DNA of 64,000 nt from Setomelanomma holmii (GCA_010015745.1 ML978242.1:62001-126000); one strand, 5' to 3'. Positions 10,931 to 23,004 are shown, counted from the first letter of the stretch. A program made the numbers and translations. Notes: generated by a model not told the origin, from the sequence alone.

Positions 10931-12566
10931 ATGGTTACCAAGGCACGATTCACCACTGATGCCGAGATGAAGTCCGAGCAATCTTTCGATGTTGCCTCAC
11001 AAGGCGATGCCCAAAACGGAGCAACTGAGAAGCCACTGGTAGCAACTGGAATCAAGTACTGGGTCAAACGCCTCGCAGTCGAGACTGGTGGCATTGAGCG
11101 CGTCACGGATGAAGACAGAGCGCAGAACACCTCCAAAGTGTGGAATGCTTGCACATTTTGGTAGGATCACGCCCTGAAACAGCATTGTCCTTTTGCTCAC
11201 AGAATATAGGCTCAGCGCCAACATGGCAGTTGCAACGCTCAATGTAGGCACTATCGGTGGCAAGATGGGCCTATCGTTCTGGGATTGCTTCGCGATCATC
11301 CTAGTCGTCAACCTCGCTGCCAATCTCCTTCCAGCGTGGACTGCAACCTTTGGTCTGACCGGACTGCGAATGACCACATTCTCGCGCTACTCCTTCGGCT
11401 ATTGGGGTAATCTCTTGGTCGTGGTGTTTTCCATGATCTCGACAACTGGGTGGAACGCAGTCAACAGCATTTCTGGAGCATCTGTACTCTATGCCTTGTC
11501 AGACGGCAAGCTACCTCAGTGGGCAGGCGTCATCGTCATCTGTACGACTGTGTGGATTATCTGCGTATTCGGCATCACCTGGATTCATCGCCTGGATGCC
11601 TTTCTGTGGATTCCACCCTTCATCGTATGGTGTGTCGCCGCAGGACTCGGAGCCAAGCACTTCGATGGTAACGCCATCAAGTCACCCACCGGTGCTAATG
11701 GAGCTGCTGCCGCTTTCTCGTTCATCGCGGTTATCTTTTCGTTCGCTGTGTCCTGGATCAATTGCGCGGCCGACTATAACGTCAAAATGCCCGTCAATAC
11801 ACCTCGGTGGAAGATATTCGTCGCCACATATATCGGTATATGTGTGCCTACTGTGCTCGTACAGACTCTGGGAGCAGCTTTGTACAGTGGGACAGAAGTC
11901 AACCACGCTTGGAAGATCGCGTTCGCAGATGCTGGTGTCGGCGGCCCGCTGAAGATGGCCCTACTTCCTGCTGGTGGCTTTGGGAAGTTCCTACTTGTAT
12001 TGGCCGGTCTGAGCTCCATCCCAGTAGGTCGCGGCTTGTAGATCCTTTCCGTTCGTCCAGTTCACTGACCAGACTAGAATAACATCCCCAACAACTACTC
12101 CTTCGCAATGCACGCCCAAAACTTCGGTCCCTGGGCCATCCGCGTCCCACGCATCGCCTTCGTCACATTCGGCTTCATCGCCGCCATCACGGTCGGCTGC
12201 TGCGCCGCCGCTTTCTTTAAAGACACGCTCGAGACCTTCCTCTCCATCATCGGCTACTGGACTATCATACACCTCGTTGTCATCATCGAAGAACACATCC
12301 TCTTCCGGCGCTCGCGCTGGTCGAACTATGACTGGGACGCGTGGGCGAGCTGGGAATTGCTGCCATTTGGCTGGGGCGCTATTGGGGCTTTTGCATTTGG
12401 GTTCCTGGGCGCGGCGCTGGGGATGAAGACAGCGTGGTATACGGCGCCTATTGCGGGGTTGATTGGGAAGAAGGGTGGGAATGTGGGACATGAGTTGACC
12501 GCGCTGTTTTGTGGGGTTGCGTTTCCGGTGTTTAGGTGGGCGGAGAAGAGGTGGACTGGAAAATGA
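10931..12566 (+). CDS. NCS1 purine-cytosine permease (Fcy type)
   Basis: Three exons, 10931..11160, 11210..12023 and 12078..12566, 510 aa; introns of 49 and 54 bp. It is a multi-pass plasma-membrane nucleobase:cation symporter of the NCS1 family. Diagnostic segments are FWLSANMAVATLNVGTIG (TM1 region, rebuilt across intron 1), GLRMTTFSRYSFGYWG, NCAADYNVKMP (TM6), and SSIPNNIPNNYSFAMHAQ rebuilt across intron 2, which is characteristic of Fcy2/FcyB-like carriers. Roughly twelve hydrophobic segments are present, and the length is normal for the family (about 500 residues). The hydrophilic N-terminus (~75 aa) is cytosolic. The exact substrate (cytosine, purines, or a related base) cannot be decided. 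The gene is divergent from the ASST-like gene and convergent with the HET gene 91 bp downstream. Confidence 0.9.
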
Positions 12567-12657
12567 GATCTGTAGTTGATGTCCTCATTGACTAGACACG
12601 CGTCTGGTAAATCTACATCGCTTGTTGGTGCCAGCGTAGCACTTATGTCAGCCCTAT

Positions 12658-15142
12658 TCATTTGAGGTATATCGTGTCCAACTTCGGCTGCTTGATGGCG
12701 AGATATTCTCCTTGCATGTACCCATTGATGTATGCATCTCCTTTCAAAGTGTGCGAAGGGTGCTCTTCGTCGCATAGTGCAGGCACATCGGGTCCAATGA
12801 GCCTCCGCCTTTCATGCGTAGTGTCTTTCTTGCTCTTGGGACTAGCTGTGGAAGTGGATAAAGGCTGTGTATCTTGTGCCTCGGCTTTGGGCAAGAAAAT
12901 GAGTCTCCTCCTCTCATACGGACTGCCTTGCTTGCTCATAGGCATGGCTGTCATGCCGAATATGGAAGCTTCGTCTCGTGCCTTGGCGGGTGGTCGGACG
13001 ATGAGAGGTACTCTACTGCCGTGCGGAATATAGATTATATCTCCTGCTCGGATCGTGTCTGGGCCAAGGCCAATATGAGTCGGACCCGGAAGCCCAGTAT
13101 CCATGCCCGCTGGGTAGAATGTGAAGAAGCTTCGCATGATAGTGGCAGACCGCGCGGAATAATAAAAAGAGTTCTTCAGCTGTGTCAGGCCTTCGGGTTC
13201 CTTGTAGGAGTTGGCGATGAGATCGCCCATCATGGCTGTTTTGCGGTTTCTTTGTGTGGTTGTGTCGTTGGTCCATGCTTGATACGCTTTGTGGATATCT
13301 TCCGGTCCCGATTTCGTGTACGGGTTCTGACGCACAGTATTCGCCAGATCAGGGTTGTATAGTATTCCACCACAGACTGTGCTGGCGAAGATATCCGTGT
13401 TGTGACTGATACCAGCTGTGTTGCTGGTCCAGAATCTTTCCCATCCCAATATAATTTGTTTTAGTCTTTCTATTGTGTCTTGCAGTACTGGGTGGGCGAT
13501 CGATGCTACGTGTCCGACGATATAGCCCGTGGTTTCGAGAACTTGATTGTCGTGAATGTATGCATGATCAGCTGGAAGTCCTGCTGAGTAGTGCTCATGT
13601 CGGTCCGCTTTCCCGAAGTCGAGCCGATCGTCTGCAGATTGCAGGCTCCAGTCTGGGACCCAAGTTGGAGGGGGTGATGGCAGGAACCTCTGCTCACGAG
13701 TATCCTCATCTGTATCCCTGAAACCACGGCTATCGCACAGTACCGAGAGATTTCGATACTCCTCAATCATCTGTGATGTGGTCACAATATAGAGCTCTCT
13801 TTCCGTCATCCTGTAGTCGATTTTAAGAGGTATTCTCATCCATCTATCGACCAAGCTAAGCAGCGAGAACACTTTGTCGCGGTGATCCGTAGCTCGTCTA
13901 GATCGAAATCTTCTGAGCAGTGTCAGAAGCTGGACAGGTCTCCGCATTGCCCACTCTTGTCGCGTGTTCTCGATAGATTGCACGGTCGCGCAGAATTCAC
14001 TAAGCGAATCTCTTTCACGTTCATGCATTTGACGATGAATCGCCCAGCTGAGTCCTTGATATACACGATGCTGGTCAGCGTCCTCGGCTAGTTGCTCTTG
14101 AAAGTACGAGTTTGCCGCTTTGGCGAACATGGTCCATGGCGCAGAGAGTGTGCTGTACACGATTGTAGCTTTGCGAGCAAGAACCGTTTCCTGTACCACC
14201 CATGCACGGCGCCACTACACCTCAATCAGCGTAACACAGCTGTCCCGCTTGATTGTGACATACCCATTTGCGTTGCACAATGGAGCGAAGACCTTCAGAA
14301 ACCTGCGTCGCCCAGTCCATGCGAAACGTGTTTGTGAACGATTTCCAGTCTGTGTGATAGAATGGTATCTCGCTAGATTTATGTCCTTGCGATAGCAGCC
14401 AAATCAGACAGAATGCCCCATATATCTCTCTTTTCTGAGTTATAGGTCCAGTATACTCCGTCCGCAGTGTCTCATAGCTTTTGATGTACCGGTCGACTAG
14501 GGTACGAGATCTGTCATGGTCGTTCCAATCACTGTACACAACAGTTCTTTGGTATATGCCTGACAACCACTCACCCAATTCATCTTCCAACTCTCTCTCC
14601 CCGAGCCAAATGATAACCTCAGCAGCGTATTGATAGATCATCCCCATCAAACCCACTTGAGCCGTGCGTTCGTCCACATCCTTTTGGTTAATACATAGCG
14701 AGTCAACCCACAACAGTACAAAGTGCTCTCGATTCCGCAGCCGTCGCAAAGCCAGGGCAAGACTCCTGGACACTGTCACATTTCGCTCAAGCCCAGTACG
14801 CTCAACACGAATATTGACACGATTCGGCCTTTGAAGAAGCTGATTGTCTCCACGCCGAGCAGAATGCTCGTCTTCATGCCACGCATACGAGAGGGCTTTG
14901 TATTGTGGAACTGAATGCATGAAATGCTCTTGCAACGCGCACTCGATTCCATCCGACGGATCACTCGCTGGGTACAATTGTAATAAGCGAATTTGAGGCA
15001 ATTGGGTTGTAAGCTTCCGGTATAGCTCCGCCTCTGGTTCAGCGCTTGCGGAGTCGGAAAACATCGTGGACCGAGCTGACGGGTGCTTGTAGTGTGCGTA
15101 CACGTCTCTCATACCAAATGATAGATCATGCAGTGACTTCAC
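12658..15142 (-). CDS. HET-domain (heterokaryon incompatibility) protein 1
   Basis: Two exons, complement(12658..14214, 14264..15142), 811 aa, with a 49-bp intron (GTATGT...GTGTAG). HET-domain proteins trigger programmed cell death after non-self recognition in filamentous ascomycetes. The three HET blocks are visible: YKALSYAW (81-88), LLWVDSLCINQ (about 143-153) followed by MIYQYAAEVIIWLGE, and WWRRAWVVQET (~293-303), which is created by the splice. Downstream, TDHRDKVFSLLSL is the usual RDKVYALLGL-like block. The C-terminal ~400 residues contain a lysine/serine-rich stretch and VPALCDEEHP but no repeat domain I recognise. ATG 15142 is used; MRDV at 15112 or MFSD at 15064 are alternatives. 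It is divergent from the DUF2235 gene. Confidence 0.88.
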
Positions 15143-15756
15143 ACCACTCTCGCGTTGAGCTGAAGAAGGACAAGCTGCTGACCCCTCTCGATGCAGTGTG
15201 GCGACGATCGATTGGGCTAGTTGGGGTTCACGCTAGCGGCTTCTCCGCAGCACCAACCAGGTTCTGTCCTCTTTCATCTCATCGTCCTTCAGCCCCAACC
15301 GTGTTCAGCCTTCCTCGCACCCAATTCGTCGAAGCGGAGGACCCAAGATCGTGCAGCTGCACAATGGCGCGTGCCGCATAAGAACGGCTCATTTGGCGGC
15401 TTCAGCTGGGTATAGGACAGGAGACGCATTGGCTGTTGTGGGGGCCACGGCTGAATCTAATGATGTCTCCTGCAGTCCGCGGTGTGAGATGCACTCCCAA
15501 GGAAAGACAAAGGGTCCGCTGCCTATCGAGCGCTGCGTCCACCGCCCAGTCAGGTCTTTCGGCTGAGGATTGTGCTTACCATTCACCGTCTCGTGGGTCG
15601 TTGTTTTTGTTGCCTTAGCTGCGCCTGAACTCAGCCTTAATACAGGATTGGCGTTCCGCGGCGTGTATATATGCCGTCTTCCTGATCGCTCATGGACTGC
15701 TATTTGTGTGGACTCTAGCGTCAATTTCATACCAATTCTCCGACTTCACGATCGAT
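15143..15756. promoter_or_regulatory. Divergent intergenic region HET / DUF2235
   Basis: 614 bp between the start codons of the HET gene (minus) and the DUF2235 gene (plus). A TATATATG-like word lies at about 15664-15671 (GTGTATATATGCC), roughly 90 bp before the DUF2235 start. Open frames inside it overlap on both strands and show no family character. Shared regulation is possible but not demonstrated. Confidence 0.4.
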
Positions 15757-17694
15757 ATGGGTGACGACAAACCCTGGGGAAGACGTTTGGTAGTCTGCTG
15801 CGACGGTACTTGGCAATCGAGTGTCAGTATCAAGGAGAATGTCCCGTCCAACATCACCAAGTTGTGCCGCTTGATCAATCGCATCGGTTTCGATCAGAAG
15901 GATCGATCGAAGAAGTTTCATCAGATCGTCTATTACGACAGCGGCGTCGGCACCGGGAACTTGAGCAAATCCGAACAACGCAGACAAGGTGGAACAGGTG
16001 CTGGCCTTGCTGAGAACGTCATCGAGGCATACAATTTCATAGTCTTGAACTACGAGTCGGGCGATGAAATCTTTTGTTTTGGGTTCTCAAGAGGCGCATA
16101 TACGGCAAGAGCCGTCGCAGGCTTGGTCTCAGACATCGGAGTTGTCAAACCGATTCACATGCAGTTCTTCCCAGACTTGTACCGTGCGTACATGGCTAAC
16201 GACGAGGGTCATGAGTTTCGTAAAACACAAGGCTGGAAAAACTTTGTTGATGGAAAGCTGAGTAAGAAGGGAGAAGAATTGATCGCACAAGGGGTCCATT
16301 TGGACCACGCCAATCTACAGCAATTGGCAGAGGCTTGGGAGATACGTCCGCACGGAGAACTAACCGTCAGCCCGGAAAGCCGGAACGTTAGTAAGTGTCG
16401 AAACATGAGGTGTTTGTGACACATAAACTGACTTCGTACCTTCTCCTTTGGTAGAAGTCGTGGGTGTCTTCGATACGGTTGGCTCGCTAGGTGTTCCAGA
16501 TATGCTGGGCCTCAATCTAGCTCGGAGCAGGACAAAATATGGCTTCCACAATGTCAAGCTAACCGAGCGTGAGTACGTCTAGTCGTTCCATCACGGCAAT
16601 ACTAATAGATCGCAGATATTCAGCACGCTTATCAAGCACTGGCGCTTGATGAACGTCGCAGAGCTTTCCGACCAACTCTTTGGTACATCGAGAAGGATCT
16701 GGTCGATGATCCAAAGATACAAACCCCAGAATTGAAGCAAGTCTGGGTAAGTACTCCTCTATCCATACCATTCTTTAGCTTACGGGAACAACGCAGTTCC
16801 CTGGTGTGCATATCAATATCGGTGGAGGCAATTCGGACGCCTTCTCCGAAATGAAGGCTGACAGCGAGAGTACGTCACATACTCGTGATTACTTCTGATA
16901 TTCTAACAATATTCCCAGACATATCAACAGCTACACTCGCGTGGATGCTGCAATGCATTTCTCCCCATCTGACAATCGATCCGAAGGCATTCGATGAGTA
17001 TCTCAACCAGTACCGTCGCTGGCTCTTCCGAATTCGCTACGCTTGTACATATCATCATGAGACCGCCCTGGACAAAATCAGAGACTTCCTTCCACACATA
17101 CCCTTGATCAATCCCGCTCCTGGGGAACTTGAGTCTCCTAGGATGGATCCGTCTCACGCACATACAGAGTTCGATTTTAGCTGGGGTACTGGCCCGCTCG
17201 TAGATTCTTTTGGAGGCATGTACCACCTTAACGGCACGCATACCAGGATTCCGGGTCATGAATACGGCGAGATATACGATGCGAAGGAGAAAGAATTCGA
17301 TTGGAAACCTCTTCGCCCTCTGGGTCAGACGAATGAGTACATCCATCCAATCGTCCTACACCGCAGCCTTGTGCACGGCTGGGACAAGCACTCTCCGCTC
17401 AAAGACGGCTGGAACCGCGACCACTGGCAAGGATCGGACGGAAAAAAGCGCTTCTGGTGGTACATGGATGGCGAGAAGGATACGGTTGCGCTGCCCGAGT
17501 GGGCGATTTTGCCGGATCGTGAGGGCAAGCCAAATTTTGAGCGCGCGTGGTACAAGAAGTGTGAGAAGACGAGAAAGACGCTGGATGCATTGAACAAGGT
17601 GAAGGACTATGGAGACAAGGACTTTTTGGAAAGCTTGGATGCGAAGATTGATTTTTCGTTTGATGAGGGTCGGGAACAGAATGAGTGGCCATGA
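15757..17694 (+). CDS. DUF2235 alpha/beta-hydrolase (Tle1-like phospholipase fold)
   Basis: Five exons, 15757..16390, 16455..16568, 16616..16746, 16797..16869 and 16919..17694, 575 aa; introns of 64, 47, 50 and 49 bp. The N-terminus carries LVVCCDGTW (D16), typical of DUF2235. The nucleophile elbow GFSRGAYTARAVAGL has the candidate catalytic Ser111. Downstream, KVVGVFDTVGSLG is rebuilt across intron 1, HAYQALALDERR across intron 2, and FPGVHINIGGGNSD after intron 3. All are hallmark blocks of fungal DUF2235 proteins, related to bacterial type VI phospholipase effectors. No signal peptide. The C-terminal ~200 residues after WMLQCISP are variable. ATG 15757 (MGDDKP) is preferred over an in-frame ATG at 15706. 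It is divergent from a HET gene. Substrate unknown; lipase/esterase activity is inferred from the fold. Confidence 0.87.
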
Positions 17695-19011
17695 GACTGG
17701 GCAGGTATATTATGACGTAGGTCGGAGTAATGGTGCTCGCAATTTAATGCACGGTTTCTTGATAGTTAGCAACACCACCTACTCGCCTTATCGCAGCGCA
17801 GAAGTCTCTTCAATTGCTTCCAGCAGCAACAAGCTTAGTACGTATGACTCGAAGCATTTGCATTACCTCTTGACGACAAATATAAGATGCCCTGAGGTCT
17901 GATTGGCGAAACCTACTCTCCACAACCATGTTGAGTAACAATTCCGCCGACATGCCACGCCCGTTAGCTTGGAATACGAATGCGATGAATCTGGGGTATG
18001 CGTCTTCTCCAGATTACCGGCATATATGCCTTCCTTGCCGCGGTATCTCTCGTGACGAAGAACTTGATCTTCCGCCAGTTGCATGCGACAATGCAAAGGT
18101 TTGTCTTGCCGATGCTCATATGCAGCCCTGCGTGGGTAGACTCTGAGGATGTAAGCCTGTAGTGTCTTGCTTTTAAGCACCAGGAGACCAGAAGAATGTG
18201 TAGACGATGGTGCGGTGCTTGCCTCGAATGGTCGCTTTCATGTGTCCTGAAGCTTTACACAGAGCTACGCTACCTGGCTTGGCTTGACTAGGTAAACAAA
18301 CGAGAGCATTGACGACTGGTTTAGACTGCCGTTCTGGTTTCCACATCCCAAGGCCCGCCAGCTCTACGATGACGAGGGATTGTTATACCATGTCCACGGC
18401 GGGAATTGAAGAACTCTCAACTCCCAATACTTGATATTGCAAGTAATCGGAAAAGAAGGGCAAGGCGACATCAAAACCTTACTATAATACGAGTCAGGAT
18501 CGGCCAATCCCGCTGGCTACATAAAAGTCATGACCTTGGGAGGCCTGCGAGGTGTGACAAGAATTCATCTACGATAAGCGTTGCTGCGGTCAATTCCAGA
18601 ACTTGTTGATAAGAGGTGGAGGCTCATATTTGAATGTAACGGAGGACAAAGCCTTAGAATCTCGGTGAGTCTTCACCCGTTTGTTCAACGGTAGACTGCT
18701 CTTCTGTTAGATTTGCCGCATTCTTGCAGCGTCCCACGAATTCTCTTGCAGCAGGCTGATGTAGCTGGACGTGATGTACACATACACGGAGTCCGCTGTG
18801 GACGATTCCTCTAATGACGGCGGTGAATTGGTGAATGGTGGAGTATCTGTTGCTAGGAAACACGAAGGATCCCCAAGTGCGCTAAGTCCTACAATACTGC
18901 TCGTCGTGTCTCGATCGAGTGAGGTTCAATGACAAGGAGCGGGCCAAGCGTTTCATGCCGCCATCAGGATGGTACCACGAGGACCCGCTGCCACCCACGT
19001 GTGCCTTGAAC
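17695..19011. other. Gene-free stretch
   Basis: 1.3 kb between the DUF2235 stop and the pectate lyase start. Only short overlapping frames on both strands with no recognisable domain, no signal peptide and no consistent splicing. No RNA gene or repeat recognised. The last few hundred bases are presumably the lyase promoter. Confidence 0.45.
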
Positions 19012-19831
19012 ATGAAGCTCACCGCTGCCCTCGTAGCCGTTACGGCTCTCCTCCCAACTGCTTCTGCATGCAATGGCTACACTGGCGGTCTGCCCACGCC
19101 CGTGGGCACCAGGACTAACAGCAAGGTCATTACGGTCGCCGCAGGCCAGGTCTATGACGGTCAATGGTACAAGTACGACCGTGGCAGCGGTGCTTGCTCT
19201 GGTCAGACTGAGGGAGGTACGTAATTAATCCGCTCCATATTCTCCATCTATAAGGAGTACACTGACGAAACAATCTAGGCGCTGCTGATGCTGTCTTCCT
19301 ACTGAAGGCAGGCGCAACTCTTCGCAATTTTATCATCGGCAAGAACCAAGCTGAAGGTGTTCACTGCGAAGGCCACTGCACTCTTGAGGTATGACTCTAG
19401 CCTGTACATAACATATACATACTAACTCTTGTAGTCCGTCTGGTGGGAAGACGTCTGTGAAGACGCCCTCTCAATCAAGCAAGACAAAGCCGGCGCCCAA
19501 TCCTGGATCATCGGCGGCGGCGCCTACCACGCATCCGACAAAGTGATCCAACACAACGGGTGCGGTTACCGTCAATATCATCAACTTCTATGTCGAGGAC
19601 TACGGTAAGCTGTACCGGTCTTGCGGAAATTGCTCGTCTCAGTGCAAGCGCAACGTATACATCGAGGGTGTTACGGCAAAGAATGGTGGCGAGCTCGCTG
19701 GTATCAATAGCAATTATGGCGATACGGCTACGCTTAAGAATGTTTGCTCTGATGCGAAGGTCAAGTGTCAGATGTACAATGGTTGTGCGGGCGGATGCGA
19801 GCCTAGGAAGTCTGGTGTCTGCTCTGGTTGA
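19012..19831 (+). pseudogene. PL3 pectate lyase with a one-base frameshift
   Basis: Exons 19012..19216, 19279..19388 and 19435..19831 encode a small secreted pectate lyase of family PL3 (PelE/PelC type), which cleaves de-esterified pectin by beta-elimination. A signal peptide is present (MKLTAALVAVTALLPTASA). Further family blocks are AADAVFLLKAGATLRNFIIG, the VHCEGHC segment, VWWEDVCEDALSIK, KVIQHNG, then after the break VNIINFYVEDYGKLYRSCGNC and YGDTATLKNVC. Cysteines and length (~236 residues if the frame is continuous) are normal. The frame moves by +1 between HNG (19558-19560) and VNIINF (19571). As read, translation would run into GCGYRQYHQ and stop after ~12 residues, losing the catalytic C-terminal half. 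No splice pair with a realistic intron length repairs it. A sequencing error cannot be excluded. Confidence 0.7.
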
Positions 19832-20430
19832 TCTGCTCACGAGACGAATTGGTGAGCCATCAAATAATGAGTAATGATTGATAGGTGTGCCTCGTTTTGC
19901 TACACCGTCAGCATTGGTCTTGTAAATACTTTGTACCCTTCGCGGTAGATATATACTCTTCTAAAATGGCAGGACCTTCTGAGGTTATTCAGACTCCTAC
20001 AAGGTGACAAGCCGATCCTAACAGTCTGCGAAAATCGAGCCCAGCGGACATGTATTGTCGCGGCATCTGGTGATGCTCGACTTGCTTCTGGAGCAAAGAA
20101 GTTGACACCTTGGCCCGAGTCAGGGGTAGCGAAAGCATTGCAACGGCCATTCTCATGCAACACATTTGGCCATGCGTAAGGTATTTCTAAGAGTAAATGC
20201 TTTGAGTTCCAGGTCGGTTTTCCTGCCTTTGTGCAAAATCTCGGTAGGGTTCAGACCGGTGCCGGCTTCAGAAGATGCCCCGCTCAGTGGCACATTTCAA
20301 TGCAACATGACTCCACAGCGAGAAAGAACCTCGCCAGTATTTCCCTACGACTTGATCGCTCCTGCCTCTAGAAAATTGTTAATTATTTAAAATATATATT
20401 GGCTAATTTCTCAAAAGATAAGTATTCAAT
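19832..20430. other. Intergenic, no gene seen
   Basis: About 600 bp between the pectate lyase relic and the tRNA. AT-rich just before the tRNA (TTAATTATTTAAAATATATATT at 20379-20400, two overlapping short runs). No ORF with family character. Confidence 0.4.
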
Positions 20431-20516
20431 GGGCGTGTGGCTCAGTGGTAGAGCGTCCGCTTTGCATAGTTTGTGTATCTTGCGGAAGGTCCAGGTTTCG
20501 ATCACCTGCCCGTCCA
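20431..20516 (+). tRNA. tRNA-Ala (anticodon TGC) with a 14-nt intron
   Basis: Cloverleaf read by hand: acceptor GGGCGTG (20431-20437) against CCCGTCC (20509-20515), discriminator A at 20516; D arm GCTCAGTGGTAGAGC; anticodon stem TCCGC/GCGGA with loop TTTGCAT, giving anticodon TGC (alanine); intron at about 20467-20480 (TAGTTTGTGTATCT) in the canonical place after base 37; T arm CAGGT-TTCGATC-ACCTG. One acceptor pair is a T/C mismatch. A TTTT tract at about 20520 could end Pol III transcription. The rest fits a functional gene; the mismatch leaves slight doubt. Confidence 0.85.
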
Positions 20517-21243
20517 CTCTTTTGCAATTTTTCTTGATTGCACGTTTTTTTTTTTTTGCGTGTGCTGGCAACATGGTTGGTGGATCCATCATTGTGCATG
20601 CTTTGGCGCGAGCGACCACTGGAGTTTGGTGTGGGTCCGCACCCACGCGCCATCCCATCTCTAACGGAACAACACATTGCGTTTTCTGGGCTGCACCTTA
20701 TGTATTGCGCGTAGGTAAAAAGGGATACTTGAAGACGAATTGCCTGTTGAATGTGAACGTAAGAAGGGCTCGACTGACATGATGGATGCGCGTGAAAACA
20801 TTTGGCAGCACCGGCCTGGTTCTTTAGAGATGAGGAATAATATTGCATAGTACACTGCGCTGCGATCATCAGCACATGATTATCGAAAACCATGTCCGCA
20901 GAATCAAAATCGTAGACTGGTTACTAGATGCTGCTCATGAGAATGTCAAATGCTGAATACCGACAGGGAGCACAGCCACAACTTGGCGCATGCTCGGACG
21001 TACCACGTCGTCAGCTCCGTGAACACCAGCTGCGCGTTGTCTCACACCAAAGGACACATTGATTGCAACACCCATATTCGCGCCTTTCTCGATCACTGAA
21101 GTTGTCTCTCGTACACGATCGCCGACGTGACAATAATTCTTGGGCCGGACGCGCGTACATTCTTGAATAGCTCAGCGTTGAGCACGGAAGCTGTCAATAG
21201 CTTCACAAACTCTCGCTATCGCAACCACACCACGACCAGCGCA
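20517..21243. other. Intergenic, no gene seen
   Basis: About 730 bp between the tRNA and the kinase start. It contains a 13-base T run near 20544-20557 and otherwise short random frames on both strands. Confidence 0.4.
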
Positions 21244-22591
21244 ATGGGTTCACTAGGCACATACTTTCTGGACGTCGTCTACTCGTTCACCAATTGCATG
21301 GTCTGCTTCCCAAGCTCACCACAGCTCAAGATCAATAGCCGGAGTTTCAAGATTCTGAGATTACTAGGCGAAGTATGTGCCTTGCTGTGCATCCGACCTC
21401 CAATGGCTAATCGCAGTCGCAGGGTGGCTTCTCGTACGTGTACCTAGTACAAGACAACTCAAATCAGCAGCTCCTTGCCCTCAAGAAGATTCGATGTCCC
21501 TTCGGCCAAGAAAGCGTGAGCCTGGCGCTCAAGGAAGTCGAGGCCTACACTCTCTTCTCGCCGCACCCAAACATCATCCACTCGATAGACTACTCCGTTG
21601 AGACGGACAAGTCAGACCCGTCCGCGAAGACCGTATACATCCTCCTCCCATATTACCGACGCGGCAATCTACAAGACATGATCAATGCGAATCTGGTCAA
21701 CCACACAAAGTTTCCTGAGCGGAGACTCATGGTGCTATTTCTGGGTGTGTGTAAAGCTCTGAAGGCTATGCACCAGTACAAAATCAAAGGAGGTCCTGGC
21801 GGCGCGCGAAGTGAAGGCAAGGCAAAGAAGGTCCGGAGAGAAGCTGCGCGCGCAGATGCCGAGGCAGCCCAGAGCATGGAGATGCGACCAAGTAGAAAAC
21901 ACCGCGAACACGACGATGATGACGAGCAAGAAGCAGAAGGTCTACTGGAAGAGTCGGAAGTCACAATGGCGCAAGAAGGTATTGCGCCTGGTGGAGCAAG
22001 GGCATATGCGCATCGCGACATCAAGCCTGGTACGACCTATCGCTCGTTCAATGGAGAGAGAGAGTAAGGCATGCTAATTTCGCTGCAGGAAACATCATGA
22101 TCGACGACGACGGCAAAACACCCATCCTCATGGATCTCGGCTCCCTCGCGCCCTCGCCCACACCCATAACATCACGCTCGCTCGCCCTACAAGTCCAAGA
22201 CCTCGCCGCCGAACACTCCACAATGCCGTACCGCGCACCCGAACTCTTTGACGTCAAGACCGGCTCTGTAATCGACACCAAGGTCGATATCTGGTCGCTT
22301 GGTTGCACACTATATGCTTGTTTGGTCGGCAAGAGTCCGTTTGAGTTCCGGTCAGACGAGACGGGTGGAAGTCTGAGCATTTGTGTGCTTGGCGGTGATT
22401 GGAGATTTCCGGATGAGGGGCCGCAGAGGGGGAAAGCGAAGCAGACGGAAGACGCGATAAGCGATCCGGTAAAGGAGGTTGTAAGAAAGTGTTTGATGCT
22501 AGAGCCGAGTGAGCGGCCGGATGTGGATGAATTGATTCATATTGTGGAGGATCTACTGAAGACGATGCCAGAGGACGGCTCAGAAGATTGA
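21244..22591 (+). CDS. STK16/Env7-type serine/threonine kinase (NAK family)
   Basis: Three exons, 21244..21372, 21423..22029 and 22089..22591, 412 aa; introns of 50 and 59 bp. The N-terminus has NCMVCFPSSP, matching the cysteines that are lipid-modified in vacuolar Env7 and Golgi STK16. The kinase domain shows GEGGFSYVYLV (glycine loop, formed by splice 1), ALKKI (ATP lysine), HRDIKPGN (catalytic loop, formed by splice 2), LMDLGS in place of the usual DFG (also seen in STK16), MPYRAPELF (APE) and DIWSLGCTLYA. Between the hinge region and HRD there is a ~75-residue charged insert (GKAKKVRREA... HDDDDEQEAEG), characteristic of filamentous fungi. Env7/STK16 kinases act in membrane trafficking and vacuole fusion; the role here is by homology. 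Confidence 0.9.
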
Positions 22592-23004
22592 AAGCTACCG
22601 GCTGGGAGGATTGCATAGCGAATTGCGTCGGAACTGAAGCACTAGGCTCTTTTGCCAGAGTTTCCTTATCACTTTCACGCGCTTTCTCCTCCATATCTCC
22701 CTGTTCTCGAGAGCAGGTTTGATCTCGCGCAAGCCAGATCAGCGTCTCTGGGTCTTCCTGAACAAAGGTGAATATCCTCACATGCTCGTACACTACAGGA
22801 CCCGCTAGTCAATGGCCGATGTAATTTTGTTCGAAGGCCCAGGGTGCATCGTTGAAGCTTCTTAGTGTGATCCGGTCGCTACGCTTGCCGAGAGCCTTGG
22901 GACATTGGTTTTGTACGCAAAGTGACACTTTATTCGATGACTTGGAAATGTGGTGTGTTTGATTCAGGCTTTCCTTTCGCGTCAAAGAACCGGATTGATC
23001 GGCC
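22592..23004. other. Convergent 3' intergenic region
   Basis: 413 bp between the kinase stop and the stop of the second HET gene. No ORF with support and no notable repeat. Confidence 0.4.
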
